Origin: Saturnia japonica
Lineage: Eukaryota; Arthropoda; Insecta; Lepidoptera; Saturniidae
DNA length: 64,000 nucleotides
Assembly (NCBI GenBank): GCA_033032175.1
Contig: CM065314.1
Location: forward strand, 2,108,001 to 2,172,000
Direction of reading: 5' to 3'
Shown: positions 46,827 through 58,125 of the stretch, piece after piece
Layout: the number at the start of each line of letters is the position of its first letter
How positions within the stretch are numbered: position 1 is the stretch's first letter
The notes under the pieces: generated by a model
Database searches by the model: none
What the model saw: only the letters and a program-made list of their open reading frames with translations
What the model was told of the DNA's origin: nothing
Program-made: the position numbers and the translations under genes

Positions 46827-47116
46827 TATTTATAATTTTCATACATTTTCCAACCAGACGTTCGTGCATCATATATTGAAAATCAGTGCTACAATATTGT
46901 TTGCATGACTGAGGCATGTAGTTGGAAGAAGACGGAGGAAGAAAGGAAGCCGTTGCTGGGCATTTCTGGCAAGCAATGTTTTTAGTTTTATTACTATTAT
47001 GCTTACTTTAATGAAGTTATAAGAATATAGAGACATAGTACATAGGTATAATTTTCCAAAGATTCATGAGATAGATTCTAAAGCGTAGTTCGTAAAATAA
47101 AATGTATCGACGTTGT
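46827..47116. other. No gene seen
   Basis: No supported feature. Confidence 0.5.
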
Positions 47117-47350
47117 AATCATTTAAGCACCCGAATTCATTCACCATGACCAGTTTTTTTTCTTTATGCGTAACCCTAACTCTTTTTCTAAAATAAAATT
47201 AGTCTCGCTTACTCCCTATAGCATCAGATATCTAATCAGTGAAAGTCTCGCCAAAATCGGTTCAACCGTTTCGGAGGTTACCCGAAACAAAAAGCAGTTA
47301 TTTTGACTTTACAAACAGACACTTCAATTTTATTAATTTTATATATAAGT
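47117..47350 (-). mobile_element. Helitron H1, 5' half, inverted
   Basis: Reverse complement of the first half of 43226-43741: acccgaattcattcaccatg, gccaaaatcggttcaaccgt, acttcaattttattaat. The 3' half and CTAG are absent. Confidence 0.7.
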
Positions 47351-47696
47351 AAGGACATGCAATCAGCATTGAGCTATGAAACGAGTTGGTTATGCTAAGA
47401 AAATAAAGTGGTTTATAATGAAAACCAGCCTTTGAAGCTTATAAGAATAGTCTAACACAGTACAACTTATAACCAAATCTTTTTATTGTACGTAATTGTT
47501 TTTAGTTCATAGTAGAAAGGAGTATAATTTAATCTTTGTGTTACCTACCCTAAAGACGGATAAGCAAAAAAAAAAAAAAAAACATTGTGTGCAGTAATTT
47601 TTTGTAGGAGTGCACTGCACCAGAACCCTTTTGACGAGCCGCTTATGAAACACAATTTTATCAGCTCCCGGAAAATATAACAAAGAATAAAACATA
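47351..47696. other. No gene seen
   Basis: Includes a poly(A) run at about 47567-47582. Confidence 0.5.
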
Positions 47697-48061
47697 CTAG
47701 CGATCGCCTTAAGGTTGAAATTCGTCCTGCGACTTTTTAATCATAGACTATTTTCTGTTTGACGTTTCCAGTTTTCATGAACCTAAGCAATGAGTGTTAT
47801 CTACATCACTTGCTGTCAATTTTAGTTGAGTGACAATATCAATATTTTGAGGGGTCTAAGTTCAATAGCACTGGTTGGGTTAGGATTCTCAGTATTAATT
47901 TATTTAATTTAATATATTAGTAACAGATAATAAAGATAAATTTTAGCTTTCTTCACTCCTTCTCCATATAAACTTCAACCCAGCCAAATCTCACAGTCTT
48001 CCGTGCACGCAATACGGTTAAAAAGGTACCGAAAGCTTTTGCTTCACGTATTAATATATAA
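47697..48061 (-). mobile_element. Helitron-like H2, longest copy, inverted
   Basis: CTAG at 47697-47700 with the rest of the family in reverse complement (actttttaatcatagactat, cttccgtgcacgcaatacgg, gcttttgcttcacgtattaa). The 5' TC is decayed. It is inverted relative to 46482-46826, 870 bp away. Confidence 0.75.
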
Positions 48062-48100
48062 AAAATACATATTTGGAGAATACTGGCCTAGTCATATCTC

Positions 48101-48753
48101 ATATACAAATTCTAAAACTCAACGTTTCTCTGTCTGACTTCCCGTTTATGTTCTTTTCACGCGAAAACCGCTTATCAGATTTGCATGGTTTTGTTTTCAG
48201 TTCACAGCTGTATTATATGGCCAATTTATAGGATATATTATGTAAGATAAAGTAATGTACGAAATAAACAATGATGGTATTGTTGAACCAATTCCCAAAA
48301 AATACGGTTTAAGGTTTAATTTAGGTGCTTAAATGGCTCACGCTGAATATAAACCATAACAGATTTTAAAAAGACCTATAAAATAATCCGCGAGAGATAT
48401 GCTCTCCGATAAAGATCTAGTTATAGTTAGTTTTTATTAAGTATATTTGTAATAAATGTTCATTTATTAAAAATAAGTAGATTCTTAGAGAAAATAATGT
48501 TTTGTGTAATTTTTTTTTTACGCCACACGATAAGTTTCATTTGTTTTTTTTTTATATTGTAAAAAAAAACCTGTCACCCAAGATACAGGATTTTCTAGTT
48601 TGGGTATCAGGGCATGCTGTATTTGTATTTTCGTTCCTTCCTATGGAATAAAAATTATTATAATTATATGCTTATCTTCTCAGCAAGATTCGCGTGTCTT
48701 CTCAAATGAATGTGTTCTATAGTCCATACAAGCGAAACCGCGGGTGCAACTAG
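48101..48753 (+). mobile_element. Diverged H1-related Helitron
   Basis: ggtgcttaaatggctcacgc, then ccgcgagagatatgctctcc and aagcgaaaccgcgggtgcaa end in CTAG|T at 48750-48753. The 5' limit is approximate. Confidence 0.5.
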
Positions 48754-49358
48754 TATATAGATAAGAGGGAAAGTCAATTTTAATTAGGTAAATTCTTTCA
48801 ACGGAAGATAATTAGTAAAAAATTATTATTTGCGTACCCCTTTTAACTATTATTTTATCTACATTGCTTTACAATTTTATTCCCGTAGTTTTTTTTTTTT
48901 TAAACGAAAAACTATGGTAATGGCGGTTATTATTTTATTGTCCGGTGAATTATATTATTTTAATTAGTTAATCAAAAGCGACGGTCAATACATACCTAGG
49001 TACTGTTCAAGTTTTCGCTGACTGCGACATACCTCGGGGTACAGAAAACGGCTGTTTCTAATTTTCCACTAGAAAGCACACCCCTTTCGCATACGCCTAA
49101 GCATTTAATGCCTTAATTGCGCATCTTCACGGGTCGCCGTACTGCGCAAAATCTTACATGTTTACGTTTGCACGTTAAATTTCGTATAAAGTTAATTTGA
49201 GGAGTTGATTTTGTGTTTGATAATACTTTGAGGCTTTTCCTTGCTTGATTACTTGCCTACATAGTTTTTGCGATTTCGTTCGCATAAAGAGAAAGCTTCG
49301 TGTTTCTTCGGAAATAAGTTTTTCTGTTAAATCTCATAACTATTCGTATATGTACATA
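48754..49358. other. No gene seen
   Basis: No supported feature. Confidence 0.5.
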
Positions 49359-49974
49359 CTAGCTGTGCCCCACGGTTTTAACCGTGTTAATTTTATACGA
49401 CTAGCATCGCCAACGCTCCCGTGTAGCCTATCATAATCAAAAAATATCACTTCCTGCAAGTAAAATTATTTTAATTTTCCATTATCTCCTAAAGTTTAAC
49501 TTTGTAAAATTGTCTCTATAATAAAGTAGCTTTTATTCGTCATGATTAATATGCAATGCCTAAAAATAATGCTCATAAATCACTTTTTAATATTCAACAA
49601 ATTTCTGTCAGACCTTACTGTGGCTTATTTATAAGAGATAGTTATATGTTATCCCGAAGTTTTTTTTTTAATATAGTACATGAGGCCAAATATTTTTGTT
49701 TAATATTGTATTTACATATCAATAATCTTTACACCAGCGCACGCGCTTAAACCAGTTCGAGAACGCTTCCACCTCCGACTTACCTAACAAAAATCAATAT
49801 TTAAGGCTAGCGAATAGTTATAGCTTAATGTTAGCGTAATATGCTATTGCTCGCGAATTTTACAATCATATACATGAAGAATTTATCTAATCTGACTGGT
49901 AGTTCCAGAGATTAGCAAATTTAAACAAACAAACAATAAAAAAAAACTCTTCCTCTTTATTATATATGTATAGA
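49359..49974 (-). mobile_element. Helitron-like element, complete ends
   Basis: On the minus strand it runs from tctatacatatataataaag (GA at 49973-49974 on plus, host A side intact) to gtggggcacagctag at 49359, followed by T. 616 bp with no coding capacity. The interior differs from H1, H2 and J. Confidence 0.65.
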
Positions 49975-49985
49975 TAAGTAAAGAC

Positions 49986-50313
49986 TAGAGATGCCATGAA
50001 AAGTGATTTTACCGAATACCGAATATTCGTTTAATTTACGAGTTGATCGTGTCACGACGCGCATTATTCGTTATCTCTGATTGTATTAAGTCAGATTGTG
50101 ATCGCAATTGCAAACGGTTGCTATCAACAAATGCTGTAAAAAATGTTTTTATACATCACAACTTACCACTGATAAATTTTATGTATTAATAGTATTGTTT
50201 TGTTGGTAGAATATTTATTCATTTTGGAGTAATACGTGTGTTTTTTAAATTCGCAATAGTTCGTAATATTCGGTCGAATACTGAACAGTAACCGAATATT
50301 CGTGGCATCTCTA
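49986..50313. mobile_element. MITE, possibly hAT-derived
   Basis: Terminal inverted repeats tagagatgcca / tggcatctcta extend imperfectly inward with accgaatattcg on both sides. TAGAG fits the hAT YARNG terminus. The flanking 8-mers (gtaaagac, gttctttc) do not match, so the duplication has decayed or the class is wrong; a TA-type boundary is the alternative. Confidence 0.55.
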
Positions 50314-50384
50314 GTTCTTTCCAACAAGATGTTTGAGCTGGGTGGATATAATATTTTGAAACTTAAATTTAAAATTTAAGAAAA

Positions 50385-50640
50385 CCCCGACACAAATAAC
50401 ATATTCACCGAGACCATTCCGATGAGAGTAAACAAGATATCTCAGCTGTAAGTTGGTGAGGAGTTAGGTATCCTACGGTTTCCAGATGACGCTGCAGCAT
50501 CAGGTAATGTTTTTCTAATATCATTCAAGTAACAGAATATCAAATCTAGACTCGATCAAACCTGTGTAAGATTCTCACATCTATTTATCAACAAGAAACG
50601 ATCTGAAAATCTTCAAAAACATTAGATTAAAATAGATATC
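50385..50640 (+). repeat. Dispersed repeat family D, copy 3
   Basis: gatgacgctgcagcatcagg, tattcaagtaacagaatatc-like words and tctcacatctatttatc align with the reverse complement of 8440-8634. Confidence 0.65.
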
Positions 50641-51559
50641 TGTTAGGAGCTAAGATAGCACAGATAGACACAAAACTACACATGTTAAACTTATAATAAT
50701 ATAAATATACTTAAGGGCGATTAGCCCCATATGAAAATTGCAAATCTGTATTTAAAATATATAAATTCCAAAATCACAGATTTGAGAAAAAGGCAGATGG
50801 AGCCCTCAGAACAACAAATGCGGAAGCTCTGTATCCTTGAAAATCAGATAACTATACGTGGGATCGTGTGAATAAAGTTGCCAGGGCAGTAAAATTAGTT
50901 TTACTTTTTTTTACCACTCCAACAGTGTTGTCGTTAAGTCATTATCTGTCATCTAACAAGTGCTTTTTTCCTTGAAATACAGGGCCCAAAGGACCTTTAC
51001 ACACCAATTTTCAATTAAACGTATATCTGGTATCTTGATTTTTTCATTATCAATAAATATTGCTTGGTTCTCTTTATGGCCTTTGTTTTAACTTACCTAC
51101 CTGTTATGGCTCCGATGTCGTAAGTGTTTGAAATTTTTAGCTGTATCTTTTAGATTTTTGCCAGACACGCTAAATTGCTTAGGATTCTCTATAATTCGTA
51201 CTTTGAAACCATATCATGCTTGTTATCTCTTTCAGTGCTTGCAGATCTTTATCAAACAAACTACTACGTAACAAAATTCACCCTCCTTTGGCTTTCGTGG
51301 TAATCAGGTTGTAAATAAAATGATCATCCAACGCTATATACGTACTATATTTTACTATAAATTCCAGGAAAACATTTCATTGCAACCTAGAAAATTTTTG
51401 TAATTTTATTTTCAATAACAAAATAACACGGAAAATAATATCTAATTATGCTTTGTTTCCAATGAAGTGAAACTACATCTTCCTTTTTGTTTTTGTGAAG
51501 AATTTTTACAATATAATAACACACAGACAGCATATTTTTTAAATAAAACTACGTATTTA
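50641..51559. other. No gene seen
   Basis: No supported feature. Confidence 0.5.
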
Positions 51560-51727
51560 ATATTATATAGCTTATCACACTCTCCTACAATTAAGACGAA
51601 TCTAACAACCCCTCGTATGCTAAAATCCATCAAGCCGTTTAGGTTACAGAAAGTGCCAAAGAAATAGACATACCTCCCTACATAGGATCGAAAAACATAA
51701 CTCTCCTTTATCGCAGTCGGGTACAAA
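51560..51727 (+). repeat. Dispersed repeat family G, uninterrupted copy
   Basis: cccctcgtatgctaaaatcc, cagaaagtgccaaagaaata and cataactctcctttatcgca lie together here. The overlapping 110-codon minus frame is incidental. Confidence 0.6.
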
Positions 51728-53035
51728 GAAAAAAATATTTTACGCAAATACCATAACGGTACAAACGAGATCAAAAAAACTACATAAACAGAAAAGCAGC
51801 TTACGTAACTTGCTAATTAAGTAAGAGTGCCACGGAGATATTGAAGTAAAAACGCAGAGGATAACGGGGAGAGAAAAAACACAAAAAGCGAGGCAGAAAT
51901 GCGCAGATTTGCTCGTTCCTTTGAGAAGACAAAACCCTCCAGTGGAGACCGTCCCACGTTGCGCCGCGTAACGAAGCGTACGAGACACCACTCACAGAAT
52001 GCACGTAAAGGAGATATGTACTGCTGTATTGTACACACGGGCGACAAAAACGTCGCGGTTTATTAACGCTTGCTTACTTTAATGCCAGGTGGGAGTTTGT
52101 ATTAATTAAAAGATACTTGGGTGTCAGCTATGATACGAAAGAGTTTCCTCTTTAAGAACGATTGCCTTGGAATATATACAATAAGCAAAGTTACATTATT
52201 AATATATTACATTTATTTTATTACTTCTGTATACAAATAAACTTGAGTATAAGCGTTCTGTATAGGATGCGCGGAGCGGCAACATCTTCACTTTTTGTAT
52301 ACACCCGTTTATGCTCCTCGTCTAATTAACGTACCACGAGCTATAAGTGAAAATCTATTCGTAGACGTACCAGGTTTCCTGTTGTAGATACCAGGTTTTA
52401 GGGTCTTGTACCATTTACCAAGTAAAAATTATCCTGGTACGCAATATTACCACATTTTCAGTATTGATCAGGATCATTGTTTCGTACACCAAGGAGCTAA
52501 AAAAAGGACGTCTGGGGCGAACGACTGTATTAAGCCTCTGGGTATTTGCTATTTGATTGAGCATACCAGATTTTTTTTTTAAATATCCAGCGATTAGTAA
52601 GAGGTTGCTAAAAGACCTCGGCCTGTCGACAACTGAAGTAAGTTCTATTTTAGAACGGTTATCTAAAGCAGCATTAACAGGATCATACCAAATCTGGCTT
52701 GGCAGGTAGGGTATCACATGTAGTCAAGGTGAGCGCTGATGTGCAACATAAGGGGGCCCCTTAAACCTACACCTGGGTCGCAAGTCCCGGGGGCTGCTTG
52801 TGTTCCCTCTGTCTGCCACACGATGAATCCGGCACCCGCACGGTGAATCCATGGAATGCTAAGATGTTTGTCTCTTTTAACGACATCTGTACCAGTATTA
52901 TTGGTCCACTATCTATCATTACAGTTGTTCGGTAACAGGTATTTAATAAACCAGTGTGTAACTATCCTCGTTGCCTTTCACTTGTGTAGTTCTTCGATCA
53001 AACAAGGAGTAAACTCCAATAAACTGAGCTTTCGG
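51728..53035. other. No gene seen; GC-richer patches
   Basis: Patches at 51880-52060 and 52740-52860 stand out in composition. Overlapping minus-strand frames at 51740-52047 occupy all three phases and show no domain, so none is favoured. Confidence 0.4.
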
Positions 53036-53250
53036 TGAAGGGAAACCTCGTGATGAAACCATAGCATGGTGGTAGAGTATTTTCTAATGTCAATCTGGAT
53101 AACTACCACCTTCAAGTTGAAAATCAGTCACCAAGGACCTATAGGTGTGTTCCAGTAGCTCTGAACTTACGAGAAAGTTCTCCCACTTGGCTTAGCATGT
53201 TTACCATCTCCGGTCACATAAAGGCAGATATTTATCAAACGCTAAGCCTG
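53036..53250 (+). repeat. Family I repeat, longest copy
   Basis: gaagggaaacctcgtgatga, ggataactaccaccttcaag and cccacttggcttagcatgtt. From recall this resembles a widespread lepidopteran retroposon segment (gaaggaaaacatcgtgagga...). Scraps at 18604 and 43935. Confidence 0.45.
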
Positions 53251-54179
53251 TACAGAAGAAAATTAATAAAACAAAATATAATTTTCATTTATGTATGCAA
53301 ATTTCAGAATAACTCTCAAAGAAAACTTTTAGACGCCTATTAAAACATGATTTATGTAACTATTGAGTTTCATTCCATTCAGTGAATAGGTCAAAGCCTG
53401 TTAAGGATAAATTAATTTACATTACAAATTCATTAAACTTATATTAATTTTTCCTTTGTCTTTCTGTCTGTTTACACGGTAGAAAGATTTATAAAATTTA
53501 AATGGAGCAAACAATATATTTTTTCTTAATATAAACGCTAAAAAATATTTCACGAAAATCGTTCCGTGTCACAATTTACTTGTCGTGTGTTTACATTTTA
53601 AAGTTTACCACGTCTTACTGAGTTTTCCCCGGTACCCCAGTTTTTATTGAATTTTAGCCAATTGGCTATGGTTAAAAGCCTATGATATTTATCCTTGGAT
53701 ATCTTGTAAAATTATTTTTATAGAATTTCTCTTTATACGGTATTCTTTCAAAATTCTAAAGTAACATTATCGTAATTTTCAACAACACAATCCGTTACTT
53801 TGTTCTTCGAAGCAAGTTCTTCGGTAAAGTATTTTTTTATTCCCTAGACTATTTTAGTCCACCATAACTGATACTTAGAATTTCTTAACTATTTATGAGA
53901 TCTAATAAGGCTTGCATATTCGACAATTGCTTGTGGGGTATAGACACTTTTACCGACTGTGTTTAAACATATTTATGAAAGATATTTATATATATACACT
54001 TGGTATGTATATTTATATGTTTAGCATTTGCTCACAATTTCACTTGAGCTTAAGTGAAAATGTGGTTCAAGATGGTACCTAATGTCTATCTATCTAATGC
54101 AGCTGCCGGAACACACATAAAGGTCTTTGTCGAGAATGGTAGTTATCCATGATATGATTTCATTACAATAAATATCAAC
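53251..54179. other. No gene seen
   Basis: AT-rich, no supported feature. Confidence 0.5.
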
Positions 54180-54262
54180 ATTTCATTTTTAGCAAAAACA
54201 GCCCCATTGATGGAATTCGAACTCACGTCGATCGACGCGGAGAACAAGCTACCATTGAACCT
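54180..54262 (-). mobile_element. SINE head, third type
   Basis: On the minus strand, ttcaatggtagcttgttctc is followed by gtcgatcgacgtgagttcga as B box. No body is seen. It cannot be folded into a complete tRNA. Confidence 0.5.
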
Positions 54263-54697
54263 CCATTCCTCACTGACAATTTCGCATATTACATCTATAT
54301 TCTAACGTCTATTTATTTCCAAAAATCCATCAATACTGTAAAAAGAGAGTTTGAAAATAACGAATGCCAAGAAAGAAGATGCAAATGTGAATTCAAGGTT
54401 TATGTAATACATCCGATACTAAGCTATCATAAACGAAAATAAGTGAACCGTTGCGATCCACTGAACCGTAAAATCAAACAAAGGGCTGTAATACATATTA
54501 CAGCAAATCGTATGGTATGACATCTATAATTGAAATGTCTCTATTGCATTCGTACGCTTTGTCTCTGTATATTGGAATTTGTTACCAAAACAATGTTGAA
54601 ACTTTAGATACAACATCACGTTAGTAAATTCATACTTATCTGACTGTCCTTTTAACTTGAGCAATATTCGTGATATTGGTTAAGTCTATTATCGATA
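54263..54697. other. No gene seen
   Basis: Left flank of the Tc1 insertion. Confidence 0.5.
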
Positions 54698-54699
54698 TA

Positions 54700-54727
54700 C
54701 ACTCATCAAAAAAGTCTAAGCAACATG
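54700..54727 (+). repeat. Left Tc1 terminal inverted repeat
   Basis: cactcatcaaaaaagtctaa start; the outermost bases beside the TA are CAC. Confidence 0.92.
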
Positions 54728-55006
54728 TACTAATTTAAATTTTAGGATGGTTCTTCACATTATAACGTTGTATTTTATTTAAAAAAAATATCTTTAGGGT
54801 TCTATGATGTAAAAATGACAGTTGTTGTCTTTATAAGTTCTTTTAATAACAGAAATGAACAATATTAGAATATACTGTAGAAACTAAGATACGTAAGAAA
54901 CTAAACTTTTTTCTTACAAAATGAAATTTCTAAAGAAAATGTATTTATTGTGAAAGAATAGAACAATTTAATACAAAGTATGGGCTCCTCTGCTATTCAG
55001 AACTTG

Positions 55007-55972
55007 TCAGCAACGATTATTCATTGAATTACTGAGACTGTTTATGTCATCTTGCGGTATTCGCTCCCAATGGAATTGTAGCAAATCCTTCAGCTGTTGG
55101 GTTGTTGTCGCTCCGTCCAAGTCCTTCAAAACACGTCTCTGGAGCATGTCCCATGCGTGCTCGATGGGGTTGAGATCTGGCGATTGTGCAGGCCAGGGCA
55201 ATACCCGGATGTTCTCCGTTGCAAAGTATTCACTGGTTCGCCGAGCTGTATGTGAACGCGCATTGTCATGCATTAACCTAAAATCGGAGCCAAAGGTTTC
55301 TGCAAATGGGTAGACATAAGGTCTGAGAATATCCTCAATGTAATTTTCAGCATTCATGTTTCCATTAACTAAAACGAGCTCAGTTCGCCTGTTCTTCATA
55401 ATACCCGCCCATAACATAACTGTTGAGCCGCTGTATGGATGAACTTCCTGAACGCACCTGAGCCTTTCAGTATTTCCGTGCCGACGATACACTCGCACCC
55501 TTCTTGTATCAGGCTTAAACCCGAATTGCAACTCATCGGAAAACATAATTTTATCCCATTGTTCCTGGGTCCATGTTATGCGATCTCTACACCATTCATA
55601 TCGACGAGCGCGATTCCCGTGACGTATCGGTGGGCACCTGATTGGGCGTCGAGCTCGTAGGCCGTACTCATGCAGTCGATTTCGCACAGTTTGAGGACTT
55701 ACATCAACACCACTTGAAATTTGTAGCCTCAAACTTATCTCTCGAGCGGTTAACATCGGCTGGCGTCTTGCAGTCAGTTGTATGTACCGGTCTTGCCGAG
55801 TGGTTGTACTCCTTTTACGGCCTGGATGCTGTTCAGCGGGTTCTCCTGTATTATTGTAGGGCTGCCAAAGACGACAAATAACACTTCTATGAATGCCAAA
55901 ATGTCGAGATACCTGAGATTGATTACTTCCCGCTTGCAACATCCCTACAGCTCTTTGCATTTCATCTGCCAT
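55007..55972 (-). CDS. Tc1 transposase, DD34E, slightly truncated
   Basis: It would bind the inverted repeats and cut and paste the element at TA sites in the nucleus. From ATG 55972, 321 codons. Residues 2-45: first helix-turn-helix (AVGMLQAGSNQSQVSRHFGI); about 49-56: basic GRKR linker; about 58-110: second DNA-binding half; catalytic DDE: Asp146 in MFSDELQFGF, Asp236 in MHDNARSHTA, Glu271 in SPDLNPIEHAWD, with 34 residues between the last two. Upstream codons stay open without ATG (RRHL precedes Met), so the family start may lie a few codons earlier. TGA at 55007-55009 is premature: the same frame continues QVLNSRGAHTLY to TAA at 54968-54970, the usual Tc1 C-terminus. About 12-13 residues beyond the catalytic domain are thus lost; whether function survives is unknown. 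Confidence 0.93.
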   Translation of the reverse strand: MADEMQRAVGMLQAGSNQSQVSRHFGIHRSVICRLWQPYNNTGEPAEQHPGRKRSTTTRQDRYIQLTARRQPMLTAREISLRLQISSGVDVSPQTVRNRLHEYGLRARRPIRCPPIRHGNRARRYEWCRDRITWTQEQWDKIMFSDELQFGFKPDTRRVRVYRRHGNTERLRCVQEVHPYSGSTVMLWAGIMKNRRTELVLVNGNMNAENYIEDILRPYVYPFAETFGSDFRLMHDNARSHTARRTSEYFATENIRVLPWPAQSPDLNPIEHAWDMLQRRVLKDLDGATTTQQLKDLLQFHWERIPQDDINSLSNSMNNRC

Positions 55973-56269
55973 CAAATGACGTCGCTTTATGACTAAAGAA
56001 TATCTAACAATTAAATTTTGTCGCTAACTTTATTTAAATGGTTGGTAAAATTATAAAATGAAGACTAACCGTAGCAATTAAAACGCACTTAAATTAAAAC
56101 AAATTCGCAGTCATTTGAATTTTATAAAAAAAACAAAACATAATCAAATTTTTTTTTTACAACCAGCCAGTATGTCATCAATAACAAAAAAGTTTACTTA
56201 CCTTCGCACTTTGTTTGAGTAAATATTTAGAAATTAATTAATATAAATGAAAAAATTTGTAATATCACG

Positions 56270-56297
56270 CATGTTGCTTAGACTTTTTTGATGTGTG
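56270..56297 (-). repeat. Right Tc1 terminal inverted repeat
   Basis: Ends gacttttttgatgtgtg before the TA duplication. Confidence 0.92.
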
Positions 56298-56379
56298 TAT
56301 GTGTATCATCCTCAAGAGTGATAACTTAGTCTTTTTAGTGAAGTATACTGCTCAGTTACCAGATTGTAAATGATAGAGG

Positions 56380-56560
56380 CGTTAGCAAATTCCTCGAGCT
56401 GCTTCAGCTCTAAAGGAACATCGCTTCGATGAGCGTGTTCTATCGTCTGTATCATGGTAAGTGTTCTAAAGAACGGTTCAACCTAATTCCCTCTTTTCAC
56501 TTTCTACAGCTTTACGATAACCTCCATCCTCCAAAAATTGCTACGTCTTAGTGAGAAAAA
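56380..56560 (+). mobile_element. Jockey-type LINE scrap
   Basis: SVFYRLYHGKCSKERFNLIP is encoded at about 56433-56490, collinear with FYRLYYGESSKYLFNLIP in the 26-kb copy. Flanks are degraded. Confidence 0.65.
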
Positions 56561-56589
56561 AAGTGAGTTCTCGAGTGATGATCACGCAT

Positions 56590-56740
56590 TGGAAGATACA
56601 CCATGGACAGTCACATTACAAGGTGGACCGCCGTAGGTTGCGGGAACCAGCTGGATGCAAGCAGCGTAGGACCGATCTTTGGGGGAGATCTATGTCTAAC
56701 TATGGACTTCTTTCGGCTGAATGGATGGATGCTGCTCAGT
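56590..56740 (+). mobile_element. RTE-type LINE 3' scrap
   Basis: accgccgtaggttgcgggaa and tggatgcaagcagcgtagga encode the R-W-T...AGxxWMQAASDR pattern across frame breaks. Confidence 0.5.
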
Positions 56741-56799
56741 TGCCGGAGAAGTCTCACATCGCAGAATATACTCATGCTTACGCATTTGATAATGCTTAC

Positions 56800-56934
56800 A
56801 CATTTGAGGATGCTCCTATGAATATTTTATGGGATAATTATATATGCCATTTCTTCATAACTTTACACATTTGAAGATGCCACTATGAAAATTTTAGGGG
56901 ATAATTATGTATCCCATTTCCGCATAATTTCGTT
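56800..56934. repeat. 67-bp tandem duplication
   Basis: catttgaggatgct at 56801 and catttgaagatgcc at 56868 start two diverged units, each with gggataattat and a cccattt/gccattt block. acgcatttgataatgct upstream may be a third partial unit. Confidence 0.8.
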
Positions 56935-58125
56935 ATCTCATAACATTACACATACAAAAGCGAGTTGTCCGTGACAGAGGTGATTCCGAGAGATATGTAC
57001 TCATCTGATAAGAGTGGTTTATTCTTCGAGTTAATTCAGTAGATGGGATATATAGCGCTTAGACATTTTGGGTTCCGTTGCGAAAATAATAAAGTTTGTT
57101 AATTTCCGAAAAAATAAAATATGCAAATGATTACCACTGCATCTTTTTTACATTGAATAGATTACAAGACATAATCAAATAAACGTATTCAACCACCAAA
57201 GCACAAAGGTTGTCATCAGATTCCCTGAAGCGAAGGTGCTTATAATTATTTGAATAATTAAATTAATTAACTTCTGTCCACAATTTAATTCACCAATCTA
57301 CATCTAAACTAAAAAGTAAAATAGAAAGCAATTTAATCTATACATTTTTTAAATTCTATTGAATTCATCGTTGTTTTATTTCTAAAAGAACTTCAATCAA
57401 CATGCGACGTCAAATGATTTCATCTTGTAATTTATACCTGCGTTATTCTGTTGTAACCTAATTTATGGTTTTATCCTTTCGATATTTTTAAACTATTTTT
57501 GCAAAAAAAATTTTTTTTTTATTCATAATTTATTATTTTAATTAACTAAAAGATTAAATTTATAACTCTAAAATTATTATCATTGTATAATTTGATATTG
57601 ATATAATCATGTTTCAACTTTATACTAACTTTCTTCAGAAGGTAATCTCTGGAACTACTGTCTGATTCTAAAAACTTTTACCCTGATAAAATAGCGAAAT
57701 AGCGTTTTTCTTTCGTAGCCGGACAAAGTGACTACACTGTACCTGATTCATGGAATCTACCAACCATCGCCAGTCGCCACTGTCAAACCGGCCTGCTCAA
57801 ATGTCTCTTCACGTTATGCTTGAAGGAATTCATGTTATAGGAAGATGGGAACAAACTGGTAGGGGGACAGTTCCACAGCTTCGCGGTAGACGTATCAAAC
57901 ATTTTATTCCTGCCGAGATGGAGTTTACCGTTAGCTACTTCATCCCTAATGGTTATAAGCTATTTTTTATTCTTGTTAATTTAACATTGCAATTAACGCA
58001 AATCGACTCTAGCTTATAGCGCTCAGGGATAATGAAACTTCCAAGTATTGAAATAATTACAGTCAAGTCAGTATTTCCAGAGATTATTTCCTTTACATAT
58101 CTACAAACTTAACCTATTAATGATA
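56935..58125. other. No gene assigned
   Basis: 57750-57960 is GC-richer, with an 89-codon frame and words (tagggggacagttccacagc) I associate with a common lepidopteran repeat. No domain or boundary was found. Confidence 0.35.

Larger units (their letters stand above)
54700..56297 (-). mobile_element. Tc1-like DNA transposon, structurally complete
   Basis: 1598 bp flanked by TA on both sides (54698-54699 and 56298-56299). Terminal inverted repeats at 54700-54727 and 56270-56297 match at 27 of 28 positions (shared core catcaaaaaagtctaagcaa; the fourth base differs). One long transposase frame on the minus strand fills the interior. The near-identity of the two ends and the almost open frame point to a fairly recent insertion. 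Confidence 0.93.

Noticed and set aside
51442..51774. 110-codon minus-strand frame
   Set aside because: Overlaps the family G repeat and has no recognisable domain.
51740..52047. Three overlapping minus-strand frames
   Set aside because: All three phases are open over the same bases, no domain is seen in any.
54180..54262. Possible tRNA gene on the minus strand
   Set aside because: The B box is good but the arms do not pair into a cloverleaf; a similar head recurs at 43130 and 19965.
55044..55996. Plus-strand frames opposite the Tc1 transposase
   Set aside because: Antisense shadows of the transposase frame.
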